Assembly (NCBI RefSeq): GCF_048564905.1 | Contig: NC_133021.1 | Coordinates: forward strand, 27,291,097 to 27,355,096 | Direction of reading: 5' to 3' | DNA: 64,000 bases | DNA from: Vicugna pacos | Lineage: Eukaryota; Chordata; Mammalia; Artiodactyla; Camelidae | Shown: piece by piece, positions 14,531-26,741 of the stretch | Layout of the letters: each line of letters starts with the position of its first letter | Position numbering within the stretch: position 1 is the stretch's first letter | Position numbers and translations under genes: made by a program | The notes under the pieces: generated by a model | Told to the model about the DNA's origin: nothing | The model's database searches: none | Seen by the model: the letters and a program-made list of their open reading frames with translations, nothing else

Positions 14531-17399
14531 TAAATACCTCACACCTTGGGAAATGAGCTGAGATGGGTCATGATGTCTTCTGATTACTCTGGCAAAAAGG
14601 AGGAAAATAATGCATCCAAAGTCGAGGCCAATGGCTGTGCCTAGGGGTGGTGGCATCTGGAACTGGACTCTATCCACGCACTGGAGGAAGGATCATGCCA
14701 TTCCTTGGAAGACCCCAAGGAATGCCAAACGGAAGCAAAGGAAGGAAGACTAGAGACTAAATTTGTTTCCCTTCCTACATTCTAAAATTCTGACTAGATC
14801 CAACCCTTCTGTAAAACTGACATACATCTTAGCCTTGTGTTGGTGGTTTTATTTTGAATGAGTGGATAAGAACCAAGGGGGATGTGGGGTTTTTTTCCCC
14901 TTTGTTGAGAACAGCAAGCCAGTTGTAGCAGGGCCTCAAGTCAAGGGTCTCAGAGTCCCAGGCAGCAATAAGAATAGAATAATCAATGGCCGAAAATACT
15001 GTTGAGAGTTTCAGGTAAAAGCACACCATGGTGAGAAGTAGCTCTGGGTAAACAACTTAGTGGTGGATATGCAAATAACCTAAAAATATTATTAGATGCT
15101 GGTGACCCTTCAAAGGGGAGAGAAGATGGCCTTTCTGGTGAACATAAATTCCCATAAAAGTAATGATCTTATTCATGCAGTTCCTTCTATGGTCTACTAG
15201 TAGCTGTCACTTCCATCATTAGAAATAACAAGGAAGATGTTTCAAGTATTCTTAACAAATTCAGAAATACAAAGAAAATCAGAGTAATGTGAATATGCAA
15301 AAGACTACCAATGCTTCATTTCAAATTGCAATTATTTTCACAAGTTTAACCTTTTGCACAATTGATTGTGGTCATCATGAAAGATCTACTGAATAAAATG
15401 CTAACTATCTTCACGAATACATATACAGACCTTTTATTCAGGTGGATATATTCATTGGTGATTACAAGGAAAAAATTAGTAGGTTTGCTTTCTCTTCACT
15501 GTATATTGAATTTCATGTATTTACAAAGCAATGACCATATATGAGAAGATTCAAGTGGCCTGATTGATTATTGTGCCTTGTATGATGAGTCTGACCCTAC
15601 TGATTCACAATGAGGTGATTAAATTTAACAGAACTTTTGGGAAGTGCTGACTTAAAAAAATGTTAAGTAATTCACATTATGTGTGTGCAAAAACATAATG
15701 TAGAGCTATCACTTCCCCAGAGATCTAGGAAAATAAAGTAGATCTATAGTAATCCATCAGTCATTCTGAACCACACACTGCCAGTTATTTGGCTCCAGTT
15801 CACTGTCCAACTATGTCTGCATTCATAAAACTGTCTTAGACATTTAATAGTGTCTAAGCTACTCAGAAAAAGCTCACATATTTGGGGCTAGAAAGTTTGG
15901 AGAAAAAAAATGGGAGATTTATAATGAAGCAGGATTTATCAGAAACTTCTAACCATGAGAGAGAAGGAGCTATATCTTAGCTACGGATGAATTATCTGAA
16001 AAAAAAAAAAAAAACTTATCCGGTGCTCCAGATCAACAGCATGCCTTTAATCATTTTATAAATCATAAAAATATTTTTCAGGTACTGAGGTATCTGTTTG
16101 AAAGTATTGTATGAGTTTTCCCAAAGGATGTTTATTACTTTGTGGATAGAGTAATAATAAAAAAGCAAAAATGCATGCTAAAGTCACTCCTAAATGTATA
16201 CATGTAAAAATAAAACTGTGCATAATCTCTCCTCATCTAAGTAAACAAAGTAAATGGCAAAAATTCATTTCTATGTTCCCATCATATTTGGTGCTCAAAT
16301 GTAGAAAAAAAATGAAAAAGAAAAAGTTTCCTCTAATTTTGACTATTTCTTTTTCTTAATTTATCTTCTGTTTAGACATCTTTTAGGGAGGAAAAAAAAA
16401 AAACCTCTCAAATGGAATAAAAGTGCTTTGCAAAAGCCAAGCTGGTTTAATGCCATTTAAGTATTATTTTCTTTCAATATATGTGTGTTTCTGTATGTGT
16501 GTTTGTGTATGTTCTTTTCAATATGAAGAATAATTAGCTCTGATTCTAATGAAGCTACAAAAGTTACTATATTCAACCTAAGCTATAATTTAGAATTTTT
16601 CTCAAAAATAATTTAAATACCCTTCCTGCTCCAAAAAAAATATTAAGTCCTCCTCTTCTAAATGAAACAACTTTCTCACCATTCTGTCATTATTCCTGAA
16701 CCATATGCACCTCTAACTTCGGTGAGATATTCTTTGCCGAATGACCCCCAGTGAAGTCAAAGAGTCAAGTTAACTCATTAAAAATATGACCCCTAAAATC
16801 CTGAGGGCTCATGAATGCTGATGAAAAGAAATACATAAATTCACAGAAAATATTATTTTACCCTTCTTGATAACCTCAAGTCTCTATGTCACTTCAGTTG
16901 CTAGCTCTCAGAATAATGATCCCTCAGCTCATAAAACTGAAAAAACAACTTCTCTTGCCATCAGGAGGTTAGCATAAAAAAGGACATAGTAATATACAAT
17001 GGCCATCTACAGGATGTGGTAAATGGCACACGTCGAATTGAAAATAAAATTGATCTGCATTTGTAATTTACAACAAAGTCTTCAATGAGTCCATCATGGA
17101 AATTAGCATGTTAAGTCTTGACATATGGATATATGATACGTGAAATAAACTGTTGAGTTCTTGATCCATAAAGTAAATCCATAAATAAATGGTCTAATTC
17201 ATAAAAGAACAGTGATTTGGCCAAGTCCTTGCTTAATATCTATTTTTCCATTCCTGAGAGAATAATACCAACCACAACATGATACAAGGTTTTCACCTTG
17301 GACCACAAAAGTAGTGATTTTACAAAGAACAGAGAAACTGTCTAGACTGCACAGGTAGTTCCACCTTCAGGTCCCACCAAAGATTTCCCCCAGATCTTA

Positions 17400-17515
17400 C
17401 ATTTTCTAATTCCTTTTATCACGTTTATATGTCATTCTCCTTGTTTATATTTAAGTTCATTGAGATACTGGGAATCTGTCTTATTGTTTCTAATAAGTAT
17501 TTTATGCACCTATGA
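17400..17515 (+). mobile_element. L2 3' end fragment
   Basis: TTGTTTATATTTAAGTTCAT, TGAGATACTGGGAATCTGTC and TTATTGTTTCTAATAAG follow the L2 terminal region. Confidence 0.5.
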
Positions 17516-18819
17516 TGAACAATTTCTTACAGAGGAAACAAACAAATTGTACTTGTGGCCTGCCTTCAAGACAATGATAGCAAGTGACAAGTGTCTGAAG
17601 AATGGAGAACAAGTCACTGACTTTAAAAAGTTATAGATAATGAAAAGGCATGGATAAGAGCACAGAAGATAATGTGAATGGATAACATGCGGCAGTATGT
17701 GCTTGATGAGAAATATTTTAAGGGAAAAAACTGTTTAGTAATGGTGTTAAAAGTTGAAAAGCTTTCCCTGGGAAAAGATGAAGAATGATGTCCCTTACAA
17801 GAGAAGGAAGGTTCCCAGAACACCACAAATGGGACTTGCAGAAAGGCAAGGAGGAAGATATAACATGCATTTTTTTAATGGAGTTAAAAACTGGTCCTTG
17901 GCAAGGACAATCTTACATGTTTTACTGATCTGTGGCCTTCCAGAATTCAGCATTACCCAGAAAAAAACCTTATTCTTCAATATTCAATTAATCTGATTGT
18001 GTTTTTGACTATCACATGAGCAGCCTTAACAGAAAGTTCTTAAAAATTATGTTAAATGGATGCAAGACAATTGCTACCAAATGCTAATGAATAACATGGC
18101 CCTGACTGGAGAAACTTCTCTTGACTGATTAGTTGATCTTTAAGTCGTATCATGAGAAGTGACCATTGTGGGCCAACTGGTTGCCACTGACTGTGCTGTC
18201 AATGCTGTTTATGTTTGAGCCTAAGTGATTCTGTGTATAATCTGGGCTGTAAGAACTAAATTAAAAATTTTTATTTTTTATTTAAATCTACAAAATATAT
18301 GTAACCTATCATGTAAATTGATAAAGAGAAAATGTCAACAATGTGTGAATGACTAGCAGATAAGTTGAAATTTGTCTTCTCATTCAAACAGAAGTTAAAA
18401 GCCAAGTTCATTTTTAAAAATCTTTAAGAATTTGATTTTTCAGCTGTTCTTTTGCTGTTCAAAAAGCAGTTTGGGATTATTACTAAATGTGATTACATTA
18501 TGACTAGTGTTTATACAAATTGCTAATTTGCATTTAAAATCTGTTATAATTTAATATAAATATATTACAAGTTACTCAATAAATATGGTTATGAAGTTAA
18601 GCTAAAGCTAAAGATAATAAAAAGTTAGAAACAACTGAAAACTACAAACACAATAAAAGTAAGCAACACTGTGTTTAATAACAAATAATAAATTCACAGT
18701 ATCAGGTAAACAAATGCATGCTGTGAACTTTCAAGGGTCAAATAAATGCTTACTTTACTATTATCATTAATATTGTATCTTTAATTACCGCCTCTGTTGG
18801 GAAGTTCAGGATCTAGGTT

Positions 18820-19010
18820 TCTCTGCCTTTATGCATTCTGCCATTTGCAACTTTCTCCCTTCTTTCCTCTATTTATCCAAATTCCTCTTTACCTTTCAAG
18901 ATTCAGTTCAAATGTCTCTTATTTCCTCTAAATACTTTCACTCTATAAATATTTTAATAGCTTTTGAATCACCAGAATATCAAATGGTTTGTCCTCTACT
19001 GTTGGTATAT
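18820..19010 (+). mobile_element. L2 3' end fragment
   Basis: ACCTTTCAAGATTCAGTTCA, AATGTCTCTTATTTCCTCTA and the following TTTCACTCTATAAATA fit the L2 3' region. 19040-19140 (TATGCTTGGCACTATGC, GATAAGACAGTAAGC) looks like another old repeat of a type I could not name. Confidence 0.55.
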
Positions 19011-20487
19011 AATTGTATCTGGAAAGCCTGTACATCCACTCATTCATTTCAAATACGTACTATAAGCTGTATGCTTGGCACTATGCTACCTGCTGGAGAT
19101 AAGACAGTAAGCAAGGCAGAGACAGTCCCTGCATCATGAAAGCTCCCTAGTCGTCGGAGAATAGAAGTTTACAGTCAGTGTGCAATGCGGTGGGGCCAGG
19201 AGACAAAGGCTCAGTGGTATGTGAACGCATGCCGCTCAGTTAGGACCCAGCTCATGAACCTCAGAGAGGTTCCTGTTCCAAGAATGCAGCCCAGGAAGTC
19301 AAAACTCATCTCCTCAGAAAGAGGATAATTTCAAAAGAGGATATAATTAAATACCAAAGAACACTCAGTTTTAGTGGGAGAGCTCCGACTGTTTCTGACC
19401 GGCTGAGTACCACCCTGCTGCTTTTTACAAGCAGCTAAGTCCACTCTAAACTCACAAGTTCCATGACAGCAAGGAAGATATTTAATAGAAGCTCACTAAA
19501 GATTTGTTTGAATGCATGAATGGAAGCAAGAAGTAAAAGAGTTGGAATTGAGCTTGTAAAGAAAGGCTGTAGTCCTCAACTAGAGGGATTCAAAGTTAGC
19601 AATAAACAGTCTAAGTTAGGACATAGTAGATCCAAACTCGTCAGCTTTTTTTTATTTATGTCTCCCACTAATGCTACCTACAGAGGTAGGGTCACAGCAG
19701 AATCTGCCACAGAGCTCTGCTGACTCAATTCACAGATGATTAGAAAATATCCCTGATTGCTTTACAAGGTGTGCAGAGATGCTCCAATCTGGAAAATGTA
19801 TCTTAAATCTCAGTATTTCTTCACTGTTAGAAAAACAGGTTTTAAACACTTGTTTTAACTAAAATTCACCAAAGACTACAAATAGGAATGTGTTATATAT
19901 TCACCTCTTACAGAGAAAAGATTACTAACATTATTAGGACTTTGTTTTGATAATACATAAGAAGGTCAATTAGAGGGGTTTTTTCCTACTCCAACTCTCC
20001 AATCTATAATTAGTTTAAAAAAAAACCAAAGTATCGCCTACTTTGTAGCAGCTTCTGAGTCAGGGAGGTGGTTCACTTGGAACAACCAGCCCACAGATAA
20101 GCAATTCTAACTTATTTTGGTAGAAGCGTGTTGCAAACTCCAGAGAAAATTAACAGAGAGGGCGTTAACGATTGGTTGAGGAGAACTTTTGAGTTCCAGA
20201 AAGAGTTACTCTCATGCACTGAAGACTATTTTGATATGTTCAGGCAATGTCCCCCAAAATAAAATGAAAGAAAAAAAGGAATGTTTTGCCACAATACATT
20301 GGTTTGAAACAATTAAAATACAAATATTATCAGGAAGTAAGCAAAAGCTGAAAGGAAATTAACTGGCCCCCAGGATTCCCACACAGAGCAGTCAGTCTAT
20401 TGCCTCTGACTTTCTGCTCACAGATGAAAAGTAACCACAAGAAGTGACTGGCCAATAATATCTTAGATTAAAATTAATTTAAAAATT

Positions 20488-20601
20488 AAAGTAAGGGGGA
20501 GGGTACAGCTTAGTTACAGAGTGTGTGTCCTGGGTTCAATCCCCAGTAACACCATTAAAGATAAATACAAGTCTAATTACCTCTCAATCAAAAACTATAT
20601 G
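20488..20601 (+). mobile_element. diverged, internally deleted camelid SINE with 13-bp target duplication
   Basis: Head GGGGGAGGGTACAGCTTAG and B box GGGTTCAATCCCC are kept, but most of the anticodon arm is missing. The tail retains TCTAATTACCTCTC. The direct repeat TAATTTAAAAATT lies at 20475-20487 and 20602-20614. Confidence 0.85.
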
Positions 20602-20854
20602 TAATTTAAAAATTTTTTTAAATTAAAGTGAAATTTAAAAATGAGGTGTGTTACAATATCACTTTTCTTCTCTGCCATCTCCCGGATCTTACATGACATA
20701 AAAAGCCAATAGCTGTGACTATTTATGACATGTGAAAAGACATTCCTCAGTATTTGAACCCGCTAGCCATCAGTCTGGAAGCTGCTGACTCGGGCTGCAA
20801 GCCTGTCATCCAGGGGCTGAAATAGCCCTGGGCTGCGGCAGCTCCCAAGCCCGT

Positions 20855-20980
20855 TTACTTATCCTGCTGGGCGCCCGGTTCAGGCTGAATGTTATCTTCA
20901 GCACCTATGTTTCCATCAAGGGGAACTGGAGTTGTCTTCTGCGTAAAGACTTCCTCCTCAGATAAAGTAGGTTGATTTTT
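20855..20980 (-). CDS. candidate terminal exon: short acidic cytoplasmic-type tail (unproven)
   Basis: Forty-one codons and a TAA stop follow an acceptor-like TTATTGTTAAG on the minus strand. The residues are hydrophilic and acidic (LSEEEVFTQKTTPVPLDGN, then EDNIQPEPGAQQDK). The segment is richer in GC than its surroundings. It starts in phase 0, so it would join the candidate membrane exon at 23446-23546 to give an anchor plus a tail of about 48 residues. It could be the 3' end of MALRD1, of another transcript, or a chance open frame. The polypyrimidine tract is weak and I saw no canonical AATAAA close downstream. Family not recognised. Confidence 0.24.
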   Translation of the reverse strand, partial: KNQPTLSEEEVFTQKTTPVPLDGNIGAEDNIQPEPGAQQDK

Positions 20981-22079
20981 CTTAACAATAAATAAATGTA
21001 AACACCGAACACGTAAGATAGATACCTTTATAAAATTAAAAATTCTCAAGGCCCCTTATACACAAAATGCTGGTTTTCAAGAGGGTTGGAACATGAGTAG
21101 AGAAGTGTAACTTTGCTCTAACTTCAACTGTAATTTGGCATTTTCTTTAGCTGTGAACACAGGCAACAAATCATAGTACCTGTGACTCTCTCATCAATAT
21201 CACATTACAGTGCTGTGAATATCCCAAAAATATCACTTATGCTTATCAACCCTTTGAAATAATAGTAGTTATTCCACTCTCCACTAGATTTTGTCATTTA
21301 ACACAAGTTTACTAAGTCACAATTTCAGATTAAACACAAAATATTTTAGTAATTGGTATTGTTAATTTTTTCCTTTGTAACTCTAGTATTTTATCTTCTA
21401 TAGTTACAACAGTATTCTGAGAAGTAATTCAGAAGTTCAACAGTCTGCCAAAGGGGTCTGTGACACACACCAGCACATGCACACACACTTAATTAAGAAC
21501 CTGTGATCTTGAAGAATTCTGCTTTTAATTTAGAGTGTCACCATTTTCAAAGAGGAAAAAAATGGTTGCCAAGTTTGATCACACTAGAAAGCAGAGAAAG
21601 AGACAAAGAAAGAGGAAGATTCTGAAAGAAGAGATGTCTCCAAGATTTCATCTTTGAATAAAAATGCAATTAAGAGATTTCACCTAACTGGTTTTGTTCT
21701 TATAAAAATCAAATTGCATCGCTTCTAATTTGTTCACTCCTTACCAATTTTAAAATGCAGCTATTAAATACGATTTTGAAATCTTTAATTATATCAGATA
21801 TGCTGTAGACTGATTGAGATAAACATGGTTACTGTGACTAGATGTTGACAAGCATTTGGAAAATAAAGCTGCAGAAGTTGCTGAACACAAAACAATCCCC
21901 TCCCTTCTCTAACTCGTGTGGGGCAGGCCTGTGGATTTATCAATATGCAGACATGGAAATCTCTAATTTGTATGATCTCAGAGCCACTGGAAAACTTTGA
22001 TGAACAGGAATATCTCGGTCTTCTGGGTATGAGAAGGTTTTACATTCTGACAGCAGGAGTTGAATGAAGTGGTTTAGAT

Positions 22080-22260
22080 TATGGATTTTGAGGTTAGAAT
22101 TGGCTTTAATCCTGACAATACTGCTGACTCTTTATGTGACCTCGGTCTCAATTTCATGTTCTGTTAAATCAGGATGTAATATCAACCTTGCAAATTTACT
22201 CTGAAGATTAAGTGAGTTAATAGGTGTAAAAGACTTAGGACATTGCATGAAAAAGAGAAA
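22080..22260 (+). mobile_element. MIR SINE
   Basis: ATGGATTTTGAGGTTAGAAT, CTTTATGTGACCTCGGTCTC and GAAGATTAAGTGAGTTAATA follow the MIR order. Its end was the target of the L1 at 22262. Confidence 0.8.
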
Positions 22261-22261
22261 T

Positions 22262-22774
22262 AAGCCAAGATACGGAAGCCACCTAAGTGTCTATCAACAG
22301 ACGAATGGATAAATAAGACACACTATATATATGCAATGGAATATTACTCAGACAATAAAAATAGAATGAAATTTCACCATTTGCAACAATATGGATCAAC
22401 CTGGAGAGTATTACGCTTAGTGAAGTAGAGAAAGACAAATACTGTATGTTTTCACTTACACGTAGAATCTGAAAAATAAAAACAAATAAATATAATAAAA
22501 CAGAAACAGATTAATAGATACAGAGAACAAAACTAGTGGTTACCAGCAGGGAGAAGGGTGGAGGGACAGGAAAATAGGAAAAGAGGATTAAGAGGTACAA
22601 GGTATCAGGTGTAAAATATGTAAGACACAAGGATGTAACATACAGCTCAGGGAATATAACAAATATTTTATAATAACTTTAAATGGAGTATAGTCTATAA
22701 AAATATTGAATCACTATGTTGTACACCTGAAACATACAACTCTGTATATCAACAATACTTACATTAAAAAAAAG
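22262..22774 (+). mobile_element. L1 3' end with 11-bp target duplication
   Basis: The 5'-truncated L1 starts in the last ORF2 codons (AAGTGTCTATCAACAGACGA region, GGAATATTACTCAGAC) and runs through the 3' UTR to an A-rich tail. AAAAGAGAAAT flanks it at 22251-22261 and 22775-22785. It inserted at the end of a MIR. The 3' end reads GTTGTACACCTGAAACATAC, one of at least two L1 3' ends in this window. Confidence 0.92.
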
Positions 22775-23445
22775 AAAAGAGAAATTGGCCAATAACAAGA
22801 GGCTGATCACAAGAGTAGCAGCAGCAGTGAGGGCAGAGATGGAAGTAAAAGAGCAACAGGAGTGAGAAGAATGTTCTTTAGGGTCATAAGAGTTGCCTGA
22901 AAAGCCAAACTCCTGGGGTCCATCAAACTAAGCTGTTAGTTAGCATCTTAATAGAAACCTTAACAGACAGACCCCACCGGCTGCCTCAAGCCCCAGTGGG
23001 TAGCAGTAGAGGAACCTGAAATGGGTAAAGGATGTGACTAAAGAAGCAAAAAGTTTAAAAAAAGTCTCACTTATTCAAAAATACCCCGGGAACAAACATG
23101 GTCACGTTCTCCAGGATGGTTAAAAAGGAACATCTATTGTACATAAATCAGCGCATTGTGATCATGTGGCAACTAATTTAATAGTAACTCTGGGTGTGTC
23201 AGCATGTTGCGTGGCTATGGCTTGAAATGCAGAGATCCACGCTGGTCCCTTGATTTGGTCAAGGTCAGTAGTACAACAGTGCCGAAACTATGCAGACTGA
23301 GTTGTTCACGGGGCTGAAACAATTCCAGAACAGCAAATAAAGTTCTGGTACTAAAGTTTAGTTTAATGAGATTTACAGCCCGAAATCCACTGACAGTCTT
23401 TGAAAAATCAACTTTCTATATCCAGCTGCTCTGTATCCTCTCTAC

Positions 23446-23546
23446 CCATATTCTCTGCATCCTTTTCTCGGAAATAATGACTACAATCCCAACAATGTGA
23501 CTAAAACAGCAGCAGATATTCAGGAGGATAAAGAGATCAAAACACA
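23446..23546 (-). CDS. candidate exon: membrane-spanning segment (unproven)
   Basis: A minus-strand open stretch begins after an acceptor-like TTTTTGTGTTTCAG and could end at ATATGG/GTAGAG. Read in phase 1 in and phase 0 out, it gives 33 codons. They hold about 21 hydrophobic residues (LFILLNICCCFSHIVGIVVI) followed by a basic stop-transfer run, SEKRMQR. This is the pattern of a type I membrane anchor, and MALRD1 is described as a single-pass protein. Against it: no MAM-ending or EGF-like exon was found between it and the MALRD1 exon at 30133, and an open stretch of this length is common by chance. I do not recognise the sequence. Confidence 0.2.
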
Positions 23547-23859
23547 CTGAAACACAAAAATCTGACACGCTCTTAGGCACACTGGTATTAGCAACAAGCG
23601 GTACACACCCCACAGCAGCACTGCGGTGGGTGCGCCGGGGGTGAGGGAGTGGGGGGTGAGGAAGGATGGAGAAGATTCACTCTTGTCACTTGACCCTGAC
23701 CCACAACGGAGGCTCACTGTTCCCTAGACTGAGGGTAAAAACAGACCCAGCCCTGCCAGTCTTCTAAGTAGGCAAAGGAATGTGGCCTTTCACTTGTTAA
23801 TCTGACATTCTACACTACCTATGGAACAAAATCTGTATTTCCATATTGAATACGATCTT

Positions 23860-23990
23860 TAGGTAGAACTTCCAGGGAGTCAAGCATGTAAGAGCTCTGA
23901 ATTTAAAGCCAGGAAAGATTCACGTCTTAACTTTTTTCTTAAAGTATCATGTAAGCTGGGACAAGAAGTACAACCCTGATAATCTTAGTT
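23860..23990 (+). mobile_element. MIR SINE fragment
   Basis: TGTAAGAGCTCTGAATTTAA, AAGATTCACGTCTTAACT and GTAAGCTGGGACAAG are remains of the MIR core. Confidence 0.5.
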
Positions 23991-24471
23991 CATCTGCAAA
24001 ACAAAGTTTAAATTAAACATTTTTCAAAAGAATCCACCATCTCTACAATTCTTTGAATCACTAAGCCAAATAAAGCAAGAAACTAATTTAATTACAGTTT
24101 TTCAGCACAACTGGGTTGCTATAATCAGGAGGGCTCTCCTGAAATGCATTGTTTTTCTCCACCTCTGGCTTGAATACATTATGTTTTCTATCATGATAGC
24201 GTAATGGGTAGTCCTGAATGCCTTCAGGCAAGTAGATTCAAATTCCCTACAGCACGCAGTCATCTCAATTAAAGTATCAACAGCTGATTACAGATGGAGT
24301 AGTTCCAAAATAGGATAATGGCCTTCAGGTAGCAGGTGTTCCTGCTTTTATTTTCACCCAGAAATGATGCAAAGTTCTTTTGTTTCCTGATGAGGCTAGA
24401 AAGACTCTTTACCTATGAAAACAAATGATCAAACACAAGTAAATTTTAAAACTACTCCCAATTTCTTTTTA

Positions 24472-24535
24472 ATGTATTAAATGAATGTTTACTCATCCAT
24501 TTAATGGATGTATTAAATGATGTTACTCATCATTA
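24472..24535 (+). repeat. 36-bp imperfect tandem duplication
   Basis: ATGTATTAAATGA occurs at 24472 and 24508, each followed by a TTACTCATC-type segment; the unit has small indels. Confidence 0.75.
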
Positions 24536-24701
24536 ACCCCATCAGAAAATATTGACCAGAAAAATATGTTAAATTAAATGGATTTATAAAAACAAGTTAA
24601 CTTTTCTGTTGTAGAACTTTTACTCAACCCCTGAGCCCCTATTTCATATTTTGTTTTAAATCATACATGGTTTGAAAAGCAATACATTTAAATCTGAGAG
24701 A

Positions 24702-24838
24702 GGGGAGGGTATAGCTCAAGGGTAGAGCGCATGCTTAGCATGCATGAGGTTCTGGGTTCAATCCCCAGTACCTCCTCTAAAAATAAATAAATAAAATAAC
24801 CTTCCCTCCAAAACATTAAAATGAAAAATGAAAAAAGA
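24702..24838 (+). mobile_element. camelid tRNA-Ala-derived SINE
   Basis: The best preserved copy: the tRNA-like head includes the A box TAGCTCAAGGGTAGAGC, anticodon arm GCATGCTTAGCATGC and B box GGTTCAATCCC, followed by CCTCCTCTAAA and AAATAAATAAATAAA. The acceptor arms no longer pair fully and the A-rich tail is present, so it is a SINE and not a tRNA gene. I could not find a clear target duplication. Confidence 0.92.
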
Positions 24839-25044
24839 AATTAAAAACTAAATGTAAATGAGTTAAAAGGTAGGTAAAAATAATAGATGTTATCAAGAAC
24901 ATACCATTTTTAAAATGAATTGTTACTATATTCAGAAAAAGACATGACTCGTGTTTTAATTTAGATTGTCAGCTTTCACTCTTCCTCCATAGAAAGACAG
25001 AAAGCAAACAGGTGGTTTAACTTGCTAATCTTAATTTTTTTTTA

Positions 25045-25125
25045 TTACCTGAGTTCAAGTCCTAGCTCATCCAGTTACTTATAACCTTGGACTTCCTATT
25101 TAGTACATCTGAGTTTTGGCTGACT
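25045..25125 (+). mobile_element. MIR SINE fragment
   Basis: CTGAGTTCAAGTCCTAGCTC, ATCCAGTTACTTATAACCTT and GGACTTCCTATTTAG match the MIR core; short. Confidence 0.55.
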
Positions 25126-25731
25126 CACCCATTAAATGAAGGTAGCAGCATCACAGCTAATCCCCATGGACTGGATCCCACTCACAAAGTGTCGTGGCCA
25201 AGCAGTGAGGGATCGCTCGTAACCCTTCTACCTGGCAGAGTCTTCCTTCTCATTAAAAAAATAAAAAAACAAAGAACTTGCTGTACTTTAAGAGGTAATT
25301 TATCTTGAACAAGTTTAGCTGCTTCATTTTGCTGTGTGTGTTCTACATTTATAACTGCAGCGGACTTCAAAGGAAAGAAAAAGATTAAGATTAATTTTGC
25401 AATAAACCAGTTTTTCCATCTTCTTATAATTCACTCATCACTTTAAGACACACAGATTACATTTGAGTCAATGACATCTCTTTGGTGAAAAGGAGTCTTC
25501 CTGTGACTGAAAGCAAGGAACATAGAAGAAAAATATAATATATACAATATGTAAAATAGTTATTGCTCTTTACTGAGTGTTTCCTAAAGCAGGAGCTGTG
25601 CTTTGTTGTGGCTTCCTGAATTTACTCCTTTAATACAGGGTAGTTTAAGAATCCTGCATATCCATTATAAGAATTATTATTCATTTTGTTTTCCTTAGGG
25701 GGAAAAAAAAAAAGCCATGCAATAAATATGG

Positions 25732-25936
25732 GTAGAGGGTGGGAAGGGATAGACTGGGATTTCAAAATTGTAGAATAGATAAACAAGATTACACTGTATA
25801 GCACAGGGAAATATACACAAAATGTTATGATAAATCACAGAGAAAAAAATGTGACAATGAGTGTGTATATGTCCATGAATGACTGAAAAATTGTGCTGAA
25901 CACTGGAATTTGACACAACATTGTAAAATGATTATA

Positions 25937-25963
<27 letters not shown>
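25732..25963 (+). mobile_element. short L1 3' end with (AATC)n tail and 12-bp target duplication
   Basis: A 232-bp 5'-truncated L1 (AGATAAACAAGATTACACTG, then ACACTGGAATTTGACACAAC). The tail is a run of AATC repeats instead of pure A. CAATAAATATGG flanks it at 25720-25731 and 25964-25975. Confidence 0.9.
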
Positions 25964-25971
<8 letters not shown>

Positions 25972-26069
25972 ATGGCTCCCAGTAAAACAGAATCTCTCCA
26001 TTTCATTACGAAGAGTGGAAGATTCATTCTTATCAGTGAGGAATACGGTGGGGGTGGAGGTGAGGAATG

Positions 26070-26290
26070 AACACATGAGTTTAGGATGTAAACATACTTA
26101 GATTCAAAGTCCCATCTGTCACTCACTGATTATGTGGCTCTAGGATGGTTAGATTATTTCTGTAAGACTCCTTTATCCCCCTTTAATAATACAGGGCTCA
26201 CTTTACATAACTCAGAGTTGTGCTAAGAATTACATAAAATATTATGTCTTGATGTTCAATAAATGTAATGCTGAGTGTATATTATTGTGC
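26070..26290 (+). mobile_element. MIR SINE
   Basis: GATTCAAAGTCCCATCTGTC, GATTATGTGGCTCTAGGATG and TGTTCAATAAATGTAATG match MIR from core to 3' end. Confidence 0.78.
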
Positions 26291-26309
26291 TTGTGATCTG
26301 TTATCAAAA

Positions 26310-26470
26310 ATACCCTTTAAAACTATAGCACAGGGAACTATATTCGGTATCTTGTAGTAACTTATGATAAAAAAAGAATATGAAAACAAATATATGTGTC
26401 ACTGAAGCATTATGCTGTACACCAGAAATTGACACGTTGTAAACTGTCTGTTCTTTAATTAAAAAAAAAA
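26310..26470 (+). mobile_element. L1 3' tail fragment
   Basis: Starts at TAGCACAGGGAACTATATTC and ends at TGACACGTTGTAAACTG plus a run of A. Only the last 150 bp or so of an L1 of the GACACGTTGTAA type. No convincing target duplication beyond about 7 bp. Confidence 0.85.
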
Positions 26471-26741
26471 ACTACATTGTCACTATTTCTCAGTGGTCGC
26501 ATGTCTTGCATCTGATTGCATGTATACATTTCAGACTTAGATTACAAATTCTCCAGATTGGACTTGAATGTCCTGTATGTAATGCATAACAGCCTTTCCT
26601 TTGCAAAGATTGTTGCAAACAAGAGTTGTCCTGAGCCCAGCCATGGGCTCTGGGAGGGCACAACTCCTTTCTTGCAATCCCTCCATCCAGCAGTCCCTTC
26701 TCTGAAGAGCTGAGGGAGACACAAAAGACTAAAGGCTCAAG

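Noticed and set aside
24702-24775. Apparent tRNA-Ala gene with AGC anticodon
   Set aside because: It has the A and B boxes but an imperfect acceptor stem and an A-rich tail, and three sister copies are present. It is a camelid SINE.
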